Source of the DNA: Desulfobacterales bacterium
GTDB lineage: Bacteria > Desulfobacterota > Desulfobacteria > Desulfobacterales > JALSRD01
Assembly: GCA_026984935.1 (NCBI GenBank)
Contig: JALSRD010000006.1
Location: 27,778-91,777, forward strand
Direction of reading: 5' to 3'
DNA length: 64,000 nucleotides
The notes under the pieces were generated by a model that worked only from the letters and a program-made list of their open reading frames with translations, did not search any database and was not told where the DNA came from. This document shows, piece by piece, positions 1 through 7,394 of the stretch (positions are counted from its first letter, which is position 1; each line of letters begins with the position of its first letter). Position numbers and translations under genes: made by a program.

Positions 1-61
1 ACGCGCATCGCCGTGCGGCTTTTGGCCGGTCGATAGGGGCAGCTGGCGGTGCAATCGGCAT
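1..61 (-). CDS. possible 5' end of an unidentified gene, cut by the window edge
   Basis: A minus-strand ATG at 61 is preceded by an AAAGGA ribosome-binding site about 10 bases upstream, and the frame stays open for 20 codons to the window edge. It lies downstream of thioredoxin on the same strand, so it could be the next gene of that operon. The visible residues are Pro/Ala/Arg-rich and do not identify a family. The call rests only on start, ribosome-binding site and open frame. The region 62-224 holds nothing else I can support. Confidence 0.3.
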   Translation of the reverse strand, partial: MPIAPPAAPIDRPKAARRCA

Positions 62-224
62 TTGAATTCGTCCTTTCGGTGGCAGGTACCGGAACGCCAT
101 CGGAGGGGGCAGCGGTTTTTGCGGCTCCGGGGAATCATTGCCGGATGTCCGCTTCCCGGGCGGACCGTGTGTCACGGGCGTGCAGTGCGCGCAACCGGTC
201 CCGGATGGTTGCAACCTGCCGAAA

Positions 225-551
225 TCATAGCAGGTTGTTCAATGTTTCCTCCAATTTTGATTTGGCCACGATTCCAACGATCTGGTCCTGGAGTTTGCCG
301 TCCTTGAATACAATCAGCGTCGGGATGGCCTTAATGCCGTATTTGCTCGGTGTGACCGGGTTGTCGTCCACATTGCATTTCACGAATTTAACTTTGTCAC
401 CAAAGCTGCCGGCCAGATCTTCTACCACCGGTCCGATGGCCTTGCAGGGGCCGCACCAGGGCGCCCAGAAATCGACCAGCACCGGCTTGTCGTGCTGCAG
501 AACCTCGGATTCAAAACTGCTGTCATCAATTTCGACTACATTCTTTGCCAT
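225..551 (-). CDS. trxA: thioredoxin
   Basis: Small cytoplasmic dithiol-disulfide oxidoreductase of 108 residues, the usual length for bacterial thioredoxin 1. The active site WCGPC is at residues 32-36, the conserved Asp/Phe/Trp stretch VDFWAPW lies just before it, and the cis-proline sits in AIPT (Pro77). The ATG at 551 was chosen over longer in-frame starts because AGAAAGGAC precedes it and because a consensus sigma-70 promoter lies at 595-623, inside any longer reading. It would reduce ribonucleotide reductase, methionine sulfoxide reductases and similar clients. It is transcribed away from purN. Confidence 0.96.
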   Translation of the reverse strand: MAKNVVEIDDSSFESEVLQHDKPVLVDFWAPWCGPCKAIGPVVEDLAGSFGDKVKFVKCNVDDNPVTPSKYGIKAIPTLIVFKDGKLQDQIVGIVAKSKLEETLNNLL

Positions 552-594
552 GGCGGTGCCGTCCTTTCTATGGGAAGTGTAAACAGTAAGTCGG

Positions 595-623
595 ATTATA
601 GTTACCGTCAAAGGGATTGTCAA
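595..623 (-). promoter_or_regulatory. consensus sigma-70 promoter of thioredoxin
   Basis: Read on the minus strand, a perfect TTGACA (-35, 618-623) is followed by a 17-base spacer and a perfect TATAAT (-10, 595-600). Transcription should start near 588, giving a leader of about 37 bases before the trxA ATG at 551. Six-of-six matches in both boxes with optimal spacing suggest strong constitutive expression. Confidence 0.85.
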
Positions 624-790
624 CCTTGCCGGCCGCCGCCGGCCGCATTGATTCGCGGTTTGACATCTCCAGGTGCTTCTGCTATTTAACACACTAAAGA
701 TGCTTGTTATTTTGACAGTGTCCGGACCCTCGCGCGCCTTGAAATGCACAGGGGAATAGTAGTTGCCGGGCGGGAAGGGGGATTCTTTAT

Positions 791-1603
791 TTGGCCGCTT
801 CTTTACGTATCGGCGTGCTGCTGTCTGGCAGCGGGACAAATTTCAGGGCCATTGCCGAGGCCTGCCACAACGGCGCCATTGACGGGCAGGTGGTTTTCGT
901 GGGCTCCGATAATCCGCGAGCGAAGGGACTGGACTACGGGCGCCGGTGCGGCATTCCGGTGTTTACGGTGGACTACCGGTCTGTGATCCGCCGGGTGTGT
1001 GACGGTACGACCCCGACGGGGCCGTCTGATTTTGTGTTAGATGACGTGCAGGCTAAGCAGTCACTGATGCCTGCGCACAGCGATCCCGGCAAACTGAAAA
1101 GCTTTTTGATCTCGCGGGCCGCAGCCGAGGCGCAGCTGCTGGAAAAGATGGCGGCCTACCCCTTTGACCTGCTGGTATTGGCGGGTTTCATGCGCACCCT
1201 GACGCCCTATTTTCTCGACCGGGTGAATGTCGCGCCCCGACAGCTGCGCGTCATGAACATCCATCCGGCCCTGTTGCCGGCTTTTCCGGGGATCGACGGC
1301 TATGGCGACACCTTTCGCTACGGCTGCAAGGTGGCCGGGTGTACGGTGCATTTCGTGGACTACGGGGAAGATACGGGCCCCATTATCGCCCAGCGCGCCT
1401 TTCCAATCCGGGAAACAGACACCCTGGAATCGATCCGCAAAAGAGGTCTGCAGCTTGAATGGCAGCTGTATCCGGCATGCATCCAGCTGTTTGCCGAGGG
1501 CCGGCTGCGTCTTGTAAAGACCCGTTTGCAACCGCCGGTTGGGCAGCAGACCAGCCGGACGGTTGTCAGAATTGCACCTGACGGACAGACCCAGGCACCG
1601 TGA
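791..1603 (+). CDS. purN: phosphoribosylglycinamide formyltransferase (PurN)
   Basis: Transfers a formyl group from 10-formyl-tetrahydrofolate to GAR in de novo purine synthesis. The N-terminal LLSGSGTNF matches the phosphate-binding loop, and MNIHPALLPAFPG carries the catalytic Asn156 and His158. EDTGPII supplies the catalytic Asp (about 194). At 270 residues it is longer than the E. coli enzyme (212); the extra length is an insertion around residues 60-115, before the LVLAGFM strand. Start: TTG at 791, with GGAAGGGGG about ten bases upstream and no ATG nearby. Its TGA overlaps the next gene's ATG (TGATG), so the two are probably co-transcribed. Confidence 0.93.
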   Translation: MAASLRIGVLLSGSGTNFRAIAEACHNGAIDGQVVFVGSDNPRAKGLDYGRRCGIPVFTVDYRSVIRRVCDGTTPTGPSDFVLDDVQAKQSLMPAHSDPGKLKSFLISRAAAEAQLLEKMAAYPFDLLVLAGFMRTLTPYFLDRVNVAPRQLRVMNIHPALLPAFPGIDGYGDTFRYGCKVAGCTVHFVDYGEDTGPIIAQRAFPIRETDTLESIRKRGLQLEWQLYPACIQLFAEGRLRLVKTRLQPPVGQQTSRTVVRIAPDGQTQAP

Positions 1604-2787
1604 TGGACAAAATACTCATTGTTGACGACAGTGCCACCATCCGCAAGCTTCTCCTCTTCCATCTGAAAAACGAGCCCTATGTGCTGCTGGAATCCTGCGA
1701 CGGTCTGCAGGCACTGGATGCCTGCCTGCGTGAACATCCCGACCTGGTGATCTCCGATATCCAGATGCCGCAACTGGACGGCTATGGTTTGTGCCGTCGG
1801 CTCCAGCAGGACCCCCGCACGCAGGATATCCCGATCATCTTTTTATCCGCCAGGGCCGAGGCGGCGGACAAGATCAAAGGCCTGGAGCTGGGGGCGGTGG
1901 ACTATATCATCAAACCGTTCGACAGGGGCGAAATCCTGGTGCGCATCCGCAACCAGTTGAAAATCCGGCACCTGACCCGCTCGTTGATGGACGCCAACCG
2001 TCAGCTCAGGGAGAAACAGCGGCGTATCGCCGCCGACCTCGAAGCCGCCGCCCAGATTCAAAAGAGCCTCCTGCCCGCAGCGGTGCCCAGATTCTCGCAT
2101 GTGGGGGTGGCCTGGCGCTTTTTCCCCTGCGAGCAGGTGGGCGGCGATGTCATCAATATTTTCCAGTTGGATGAAGAGCACCTGTCGGCTTTCGTGCTGG
2201 ACGTCAGCGGCCATGGGGTGCCGTCGGCCATGGTTACGGTTTCGGTCTGCCAGGCGCTTTTGTCAAAAAGCGATTCCATTCTGAAACGGCCGATATCTCA
2301 CGCACCCTTTTACGAGCTGGCGGCGCCGGCCCAGGTGCTTACACGGCTGGATCAGGAATTTCCCTTTGAGCGTTTCGAGAAGTACTTCACCATGGTTTAC
2401 CTGGTATTGAATATCCGCAGCGGGCGGGTGCGGTACTGCAATGCAGCACACCCCAGGCCGGTGCTGCTCCGGGAAGACGGCCGTCTCGAGATGCTGGAGT
2501 CCGGCGGAACGGTCATCGGCATGGGAACGGGTGTGCCCTTTGAAGACAGCGAAGTCTGCCTGCAGTCCGGCGACCGGATTTTTCTGTACACCGACGGGAT
2601 TGTGGAGTACGCTGATCCGTCGGGTGAATTTTTCGGCGAAGAACGCTTCTGCCACAGGCTTCAGGAAACCCGTACGATATCGCTGGATGCCGTTTGCGAA
2701 TCCGTCATCCAGTCCATGACAGCGCACAGCGGCGAATTTACTCCCCAGGACGACATCACCCTGCTGGCGCTCGAGTTTCAGGGGTGA
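1603..2787 (+). CDS. response regulator with PP2C-type (RsbU-like) phosphatase output
   Basis: 394 residues. An N-terminal receiver domain (about 1-120) has the acidic pair in VDDS and the phospho-acceptor Asp52 in ISDIQMP. A short coiled linker (about 125-155) follows, then a SpoIIE/RsbU PPM phosphatase domain with VGGD, DVSGHG, YTDG and DDIT metal-binding motifs. Such proteins dephosphorylate a STAS anti-anti-sigma factor when a histidine kinase phosphorylates the receiver. The very next gene encodes a STAS protein and an RsbW-like kinase is three genes on, so a partner-switching pathway is the likely context. The ATG at 1603 overlaps the purN stop; a GTG at 1600 is the alternative start. 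Confidence 0.93.
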   Translation: MDKILIVDDSATIRKLLLFHLKNEPYVLLESCDGLQALDACLREHPDLVISDIQMPQLDGYGLCRRLQQDPRTQDIPIIFLSARAEAADKIKGLELGAVDYIIKPFDRGEILVRIRNQLKIRHLTRSLMDANRQLREKQRRIAADLEAAAQIQKSLLPAAVPRFSHVGVAWRFFPCEQVGGDVINIFQLDEEHLSAFVLDVSGHGVPSAMVTVSVCQALLSKSDSILKRPISHAPFYELAAPAQVLTRLDQEFPFERFEKYFTMVYLVLNIRSGRVRYCNAAHPRPVLLREDGRLEMLESGGTVIGMGTGVPFEDSEVCLQSGDRIFLYTDGIVEYADPSGEFFGEERFCHRLQETRTISLDAVCESVIQSMTAHSGEFTPQDDITLLALEFQG

Positions 2788-2836
2788 GTTCGGCCGCAGC
2801 GTTCAGCATGCACGTCATTCAAACAGGAGAGGGCCG

Positions 2837-3184
2837 ATGCAGATCGAAATCGAAAAACAGGACGGCGTCGCCGTCGTCAGGGCGTTGGAAAAACGGATTG
2901 ACGCCAGTTTGTCCGGTGAATTCAAGGCCAAACTCTTGGAGGCGATCCGGGAAGGCAACAAACGGATCGTACTTGATATTTCGATGGTGGAATTCATCGA
3001 CAGCAGCGGGCTGGGGGCGATCATTTCCGGCCTCAAAGCCGTGGGGGAAGACGGTAAACTGGTGGTTTCCGGCAGTACGGAAAACGTGCGCTCCATGTTC
3101 AGATTGACCCGCATGGACCGCATCTTTTCCATATATGACACCGAACAGGAAGCCGTGCATGCTCTGACCGCCGATAACGGATGA
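2837..3184 (+). CDS. STAS-domain anti-sigma factor antagonist
   Basis: 115 residues forming one STAS domain. EFIDSSGLGAI at about residues 52-62 contains the Ser (56/57) that RsbW/SpoIIAB-type kinases phosphorylate. The unphosphorylated form binds the anti-sigma kinase. The start is fixed by AGGAGAGGG just upstream of the ATG. It sits 49 bases after the PP2C response regulator that would reactivate it and just before glgP. Its partner kinase is probably the gene at 5745-6227. No sigma factor gene is visible in the window, so the downstream target is unknown. Confidence 0.93.
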   Translation: MQIEIEKQDGVAVVRALEKRIDASLSGEFKAKLLEAIREGNKRIVLDISMVEFIDSSGLGAIISGLKAVGEDGKLVVSGSTENVRSMFRLTRMDRIFSIYDTEQEAVHALTADNG

Positions 3185-3231
3185 ATGCGCATACCCGCAT
3201 GTGCTGCCGGCATGCGTGAGGAAGTACGTTT

Positions 3232-5691
3232 ATGGGATGTGAAAGCGATAGCCGTCTGCCGGAAACCGCGGATGAATTTAAAAACGCCATCTGCCGGCAC
3301 CTGAAAGACACCCTGGGCCAATACTGGGAGCAGGCTGCGGACAGGGAACTCTTCTGGGCCGGATCGCTGGCGGTGCGCGACATCCTGATCGAGAAGATGC
3401 TGCAGACCGAAGCGCGCTACCGCGATGCCGATGCCAAGCGGCTTTACTACCTTTCCATGGAGTTTTTAATCGGTCGTTCACTGGGGAAAAACCTCTATAA
3501 TCTTGGGATCCTGGCACCGTTTGCCGAAGCCCTGCAGGCCCTGGACCGCGATCTGGAGAAAATCCGGGACTGCGAACGCGATGCCGCACTGGGAAACGGC
3601 GGGCTGGGCCGGCTGGCGGCCTGTTTTCTGGACTCGCTGGCAACCATGGATATGCCCGGTTTCGGATACGGCATCAACTACCAGTACGGACTCTTCAAGC
3701 AGGAAATCGACAACGGCTACCAGAAGGAGAAACTGGACAACTGGCTGGTGCACGGCAGCCCCTGGCAGATTGAGCGGCCGGAGCGCGCTTGTATCATACC
3801 GATTTACGGGCGAATCGAACATGCACAGGATGTAAACGGCGCCTACAACCCCATGTGGTTGGACTGGCAGCTCATCATCGGCGTGCCCCATGACATGCTG
3901 ATTGCCGGCTACGGCGGCCGCAGTGTCAATTTCCTGCGGCTCTACTCGGCACGTGCATCCGATGAGTTCGACATGCAGATATTCAACCGCGGGGACTATA
4001 TTCGCGCCGTGGAACGGAAGGTGGCTTCGGAAACGGTGACCAAAGTGCTGTATCCCGCCGATGACATCGAAGCCGGCCGCGAACTGCGCCTGATCCAGGA
4101 GTATTTCTTCGTGGCCTGCGCGCTGCGCGACATCATGCGGCGCTATACGCAAAAGCATACGACATTTGACCCCTTTACGCACAAGGTGGCCATCCAGCTC
4201 AACGACACGCACCCTGCGCTGGCGATCGCCGAACTGATGCGCATGCTCGTGGATGAACACCAGGTGCCCTGGGAGGAAGCCTGGCGGATCAGCTGCGGGA
4301 CCTTCGCCTATACCAACCACACCCTGCTTGCGGAAGCCCTGGAAAAATGGCCCGTCGAACTGTTGGCGCGTGTGCTGCCGCGCCACCTGCAGATCATCTA
4401 TGAGATCAACCGCCGTTTTCTGGAACAGGTGGCGCAGAAATGGCCTGCTGATAACCAGCGCCTGCGGCGTCTGTCGCTCATCGAGGAAAGTTCGCCCAAG
4501 CAGGTGCGCATGGCACATCTGGCCATCGTCGGCAGCCATACCGTAAACGGCGTGGCCGCCCTGCACAGCCGGCTGCTTAAGGAAAACCTGTTTCCGGATT
4601 TCAATGCCCTGTGGCCGCAAAAGTTTACCAACAAAACCAACGGCATCACGCCGCGGCGTTGGCTGCTCAAGGCCAATCCGCACCTGTCGCGGCTGATTTC
4701 AGCACACATTGGCCGGGGCTGGGTGCGTGATCTGGAACGTCTGCGCGACCTGGAACCACTGGCCGCGGATGCCGGGTTTCGGGCGGACTTCGAGCGCATC
4801 AAGCGCCGCAACAAGGAACACTTGGCCGCGGTGATATTTGAAACCACGCGTGTGCGTGTGGACCCCGGGTCGCTTTTCGACATCCAGGCCAAACGGATCC
4901 ATGAGTACAAGCGCCAGCTGCTCAAGGTGATGAGCATCGTGCAGCGCTACCTGGCCATCGTGGAGCAAAGCCGCCTGCCGCAGGTGGTGCGCACGTTCAT
5001 TTTTGCGGGCAAGGCCGCGCCCGGGTACACGGCTGCCAAGCGCATGATCAAACTGATCAACAGCGTGGCACAGACCGTGAACCGGGACCCGCGCGTCAAG
5101 GGCCTCCTGAAGGTGGTATTTATTCCCGATTACCGGGTTTCACTGGCCGAAAAGATCATTCCGGCCGCCGATCTGAGTGAGCAGATTTCCACGGCCGGCA
5201 AGGAAGCCTCGGGCACGGGAAACATGAAATTTGCCTTGAATGGAGCCCTGACGGTGGGGACCCTGGACGGCGCCAACATCGAAATCATGGAAGAGGTGGG
5301 GGCCGAGAACATCTTTATCTTCGGCCTGCGAGCCGAGCAGATCCGGCAGATGCGCGCCCGGGGTACCTACAATCCCTGGGACTACTATTTGGCCGATGAA
5401 GATATCCGACAGGTCGTGGACGCCTTTGCCGGGAAACGCTTCTGTCCTGACGAACCCGGTCTCTTCCGCCCGGTTTTCGACGCGCTTTTGCACCAGGGGG
5501 ATGTCTATTTTCACCTGGCCGATTTCGGCCCCTATATTGAAACCGAGCGTCGCATCGATGACGGTTTTGCCGATAAAGCGGCCTGGACGCGCAAGGCCGT
5601 GCTGAATGTCGCGCGCATGGGAAAATTTTCGTCCGATCGCACGATATCCGAATATGCGCACGACATCTGGAATCTTAAGCCCGTCCAGTAA
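3232..5691 (+). CDS. glgP: glycogen/starch/alpha-glucan phosphorylase
   Basis: Releases glucose-1-phosphate from alpha-1,4-glucans (GT35 family, PLP-dependent, cytoplasmic). At 819 residues it has the normal family length. EASGTGNMK places the PLP-binding Lys at residue 666, followed by the typical LNGALTVGTLDGANIEI stretch. Other family blocks are ALGNGGLGRLAACF, QLNDTHPALAI and NGITPRRW. The start has GAGGAAG 8 bases upstream. It lies 47 bases after the STAS gene and 53 bases before an RsbW-like kinase, all on one strand. No other glycogen gene is in the window. This placement inside a partner-switching set is unusual and suggests co-expression with it. Confidence 0.97.
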   Translation: MGCESDSRLPETADEFKNAICRHLKDTLGQYWEQAADRELFWAGSLAVRDILIEKMLQTEARYRDADAKRLYYLSMEFLIGRSLGKNLYNLGILAPFAEALQALDRDLEKIRDCERDAALGNGGLGRLAACFLDSLATMDMPGFGYGINYQYGLFKQEIDNGYQKEKLDNWLVHGSPWQIERPERACIIPIYGRIEHAQDVNGAYNPMWLDWQLIIGVPHDMLIAGYGGRSVNFLRLYSARASDEFDMQIFNRGDYIRAVERKVASETVTKVLYPADDIEAGRELRLIQEYFFVACALRDIMRRYTQKHTTFDPFTHKVAIQLNDTHPALAIAELMRMLVDEHQVPWEEAWRISCGTFAYTNHTLLAEALEKWPVELLARVLPRHLQIIYEINRRFLEQVAQKWPADNQRLRRLSLIEESSPKQVRMAHLAIVGSHTVNGVAALHSRLLKENLFPDFNALWPQKFTNKTNGITPRRWLLKANPHLSRLISAHIGRGWVRDLERLRDLEPLAADAGFRADFERIKRRNKEHLAAVIFETTRVRVDPGSLFDIQAKRIHEYKRQLLKVMSIVQRYLAIVEQSRLPQVVRTFIFAGKAAPGYTAAKRMIKLINSVAQTVNRDPRVKGLLKVVFIPDYRVSLAEKIIPAADLSEQISTAGKEASGTGNMKFALNGALTVGTLDGANIEIMEEVGAENIFIFGLRAEQIRQMRARGTYNPWDYYLADEDIRQVVDAFAGKRFCPDEPGLFRPVFDALLHQGDVYFHLADFGPYIETERRIDDGFADKAAWTRKAVLNVARMGKFSSDRTISEYAHDIWNLKPVQ

Positions 5692-5711
5692 TGTCGGGAA
5701 GATGATATGCA

Positions 5712-5731
5712 GGCCGGCCGTAAGGCCGGCC
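5712..5731 (+). other. GNRA-type hairpin between glgP and the anti-sigma kinase gene
   Basis: GGCCGGCC (5712-5719) and its reverse complement (5724-5731) flank GTAA, so the RNA would fold into an 8-bp perfect stem closed by a GUAA tetraloop. No T-run follows, so it is not a classical intrinsic terminator. An mRNA processing or stabilising element that lowers expression of the following gene relative to glgP fits better. Confidence 0.6.
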
Positions 5732-5744
5732 GGGGAAACGTAGC

Positions 5745-6227
5745 GTGGGATTCAAAGCGCATACCAAGACATCTGTGGCGGCAATTGAGCTGAGCGCCGA
5801 ACTGGAAATTACCAGCCGTGTGGATGAAGTGGCCCAGGTGCGGCGCTTTGTCAGGAAGCTCTGCCGGTCACTGCCCGACGGATGCCTGCACCGGGAGCGC
5901 ATCAGCCAGATCGAGCTGGCCGTCACCGAGGTGGTGACCAACGTCATCCGGCACGCCTACGAAGGCGCCAGTGACCGCACCATCCACATCGCCGGTCAGG
6001 TGCGCGACGGGGTCCTGTCGCTGACATTCTACGACCGCGGCAAGCGCTTCGATCCCGCCAGTGTGCCGCCGCCGTGTTTTGACGGTTCCAAAAGCGGCGG
6101 ATTCGGGGTATATATCATTTCCCAGATTGCAGACGAGATCGACTACAGCCGCGATGAAACGGGGCGCAACCGGACGTGCCTGAAAATCAGGCTCGGTGAC
6201 GTGCAGACCGCTTCGCGAAACGGGTGA
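5745..6227 (+). CDS. RsbW-like anti-sigma regulatory factor (serine kinase, HATPase_c)
   Basis: 160 residues with one GHKL ATPase domain. The N-box region reads ELAVTEVVTNVIRHAY, the G1 box DRGKRFDP and the G2 box SGGFGVYII. There is no histidine-phosphotransfer domain, so it is an RsbW/SpoIIAB-type switch kinase rather than a sensor kinase. It should phosphorylate the STAS protein encoded at 2837-3184 and be antagonised by the PP2C response regulator at 1603-2787. The GTG start at 5745 has GGGGAAA 8 bases upstream. Whether it holds a sigma factor or another effector cannot be told from here. Confidence 0.88.
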   Translation: MGFKAHTKTSVAAIELSAELEITSRVDEVAQVRRFVRKLCRSLPDGCLHRERISQIELAVTEVVTNVIRHAYEGASDRTIHIAGQVRDGVLSLTFYDRGKRFDPASVPPPCFDGSKSGGFGVYIISQIADEIDYSRDETGRNRTCLKIRLGDVQTASRNG

Positions 6228-6245
6228 AAAGCCGGGGACGTTATC

Positions 6246-7316
6246 ATGGAAAAAGCCTTACGGCCTATGCACCGCCTGCTGGTTACCGGCGGATGCGGTT
6301 TCATCGGGACCAACTTTATCCGCTACCTGCTGCAGGACGCGGATTTCGACGGACAGATCGTCAATGTGGACAAGCTGACCTATGCCGGCAACCCGGAGAA
6401 CCTCACCGATGTCGCCGCGCAGTATCCCCAACGCTATGTCTTTGAACAGGCCGATATATGTGACTCCGAAGCGTTGAAGCGCATTTTCGATCGCTACAGT
6501 ATCGACAGTATCTGCCATTTTGCCGCCGAGTCCCACGTGGACCGCTCCATCGTCGCCCCGGACGCCTTCATCCAGACCAACATCGTGGGGACGTTCAATC
6601 TGCTCGAGCTGGCACGCGCGTACCGCACACGCCTGGTGCTGTTCCATCACGTGAGTACAGACGAGGTCTTCGGCAGCCTCGGGGACCACGGTGCTTTCAG
6701 CGAAGACACGGCCTACCGGCCCAACAGCCCCTACTCGGCCTCCAAGGCGGCCTCCGACCACCTGGTGCGCGCCTATCACAAGACTTACGGGTTGCCGGTG
6801 ACCCTGTCCAACTGTTCCAATAACTACGGGCCGTACCAGTTCCCGGAAAAGCTGATCCCCTTGATGGTGCTGAATGCGCTGGCCGATCAGCCGTTGCCGG
6901 TATACGGGGACGGCCAGAATGTCCGCGACTGGCTGTACGTCCGGGACCACTGCACCGCCGTCTGGCGGATCATGCAGCGCGGCCGCGCCGGGCAGACTTA
7001 CAACGTCGGGGGCGGCAGCGAAATGCGGAACATCACCGTGGTGGAGATGGTCTGTGATATTCTCGATGAGCTGGTGCCGCCGCAAAACGGCCGCAGCCGC
7101 CGCGAACTGATCACCTTTGTTACCGACCGGCCGGGCCACGACCGCCGCTATGCCATCGATTTTACACGTATCAGGGAGAAGCTGAACTGGCAGCCCGAAG
7201 AGTCTTTCGCATCGGGGCTGCGGAAAACCATCACGTGGTATCTGGATCAGCGCTGGTGGGTGGAGCGGGTTAAAAGCGGCCAGTACCGGGAGTGGATCAA
7301 ACAGCAGTATCACTAG
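6246..7316 (+). CDS. rfbB: dTDP-glucose 4,6-dehydratase
   Basis: Extended short-chain dehydrogenase that converts dTDP-glucose to dTDP-4-keto-6-deoxyglucose, the entry step to deoxysugars for surface polysaccharide. 356 residues. The NAD-binding GGCGFIGTNF is near the N terminus, STDEVFG carries the catalytic Thr/Asp/Glu, and Tyr163 and Lys167 form YxxxK in PYSASKAASDH. The start has GGGGACG upstream; an internal ATG seven codons later is also possible. The other rhamnose genes (rfbA, rfbC, rfbD) are not adjacent, so it stands alone behind the signalling genes and could belong to a related NDP-sugar dehydratase. Confidence 0.93.
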   Translation: MEKALRPMHRLLVTGGCGFIGTNFIRYLLQDADFDGQIVNVDKLTYAGNPENLTDVAAQYPQRYVFEQADICDSEALKRIFDRYSIDSICHFAAESHVDRSIVAPDAFIQTNIVGTFNLLELARAYRTRLVLFHHVSTDEVFGSLGDHGAFSEDTAYRPNSPYSASKAASDHLVRAYHKTYGLPVTLSNCSNNYGPYQFPEKLIPLMVLNALADQPLPVYGDGQNVRDWLYVRDHCTAVWRIMQRGRAGQTYNVGGGSEMRNITVVEMVCDILDELVPPQNGRSRRELITFVTDRPGHDRRYAIDFTRIREKLNWQPEESFASGLRKTITWYLDQRWWVERVKSGQYREWIKQQYH

Positions 7317-7394
7317 CCGCAAGCTGACCGCCGGGAAGGGGTGCCGGCAGCGGCAAATTGCAGCGCGGTAGCGCGATGGGAGTTTGAACGACAC

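Noticed and set aside
225..839. Longer thioredoxin with an N-terminal extension
   Set aside because: The extension would be translated from DNA that contains the consensus promoter and lies upstream of the ribosome-binding site at the chosen start.
3478..4683. Long minus-strand open frame (about 400 codons) across glgP
   Set aside because: It is antisense to a complete glycogen phosphorylase and shows no family signature; high GC keeps stop codons rare on the opposite strand.
5745..6227. Sensor histidine kinase
   Set aside because: There is a GHKL ATPase but no dimerisation/phosphotransfer domain, and the neighbours are STAS and PP2C proteins, so an RsbW-type kinase fits.
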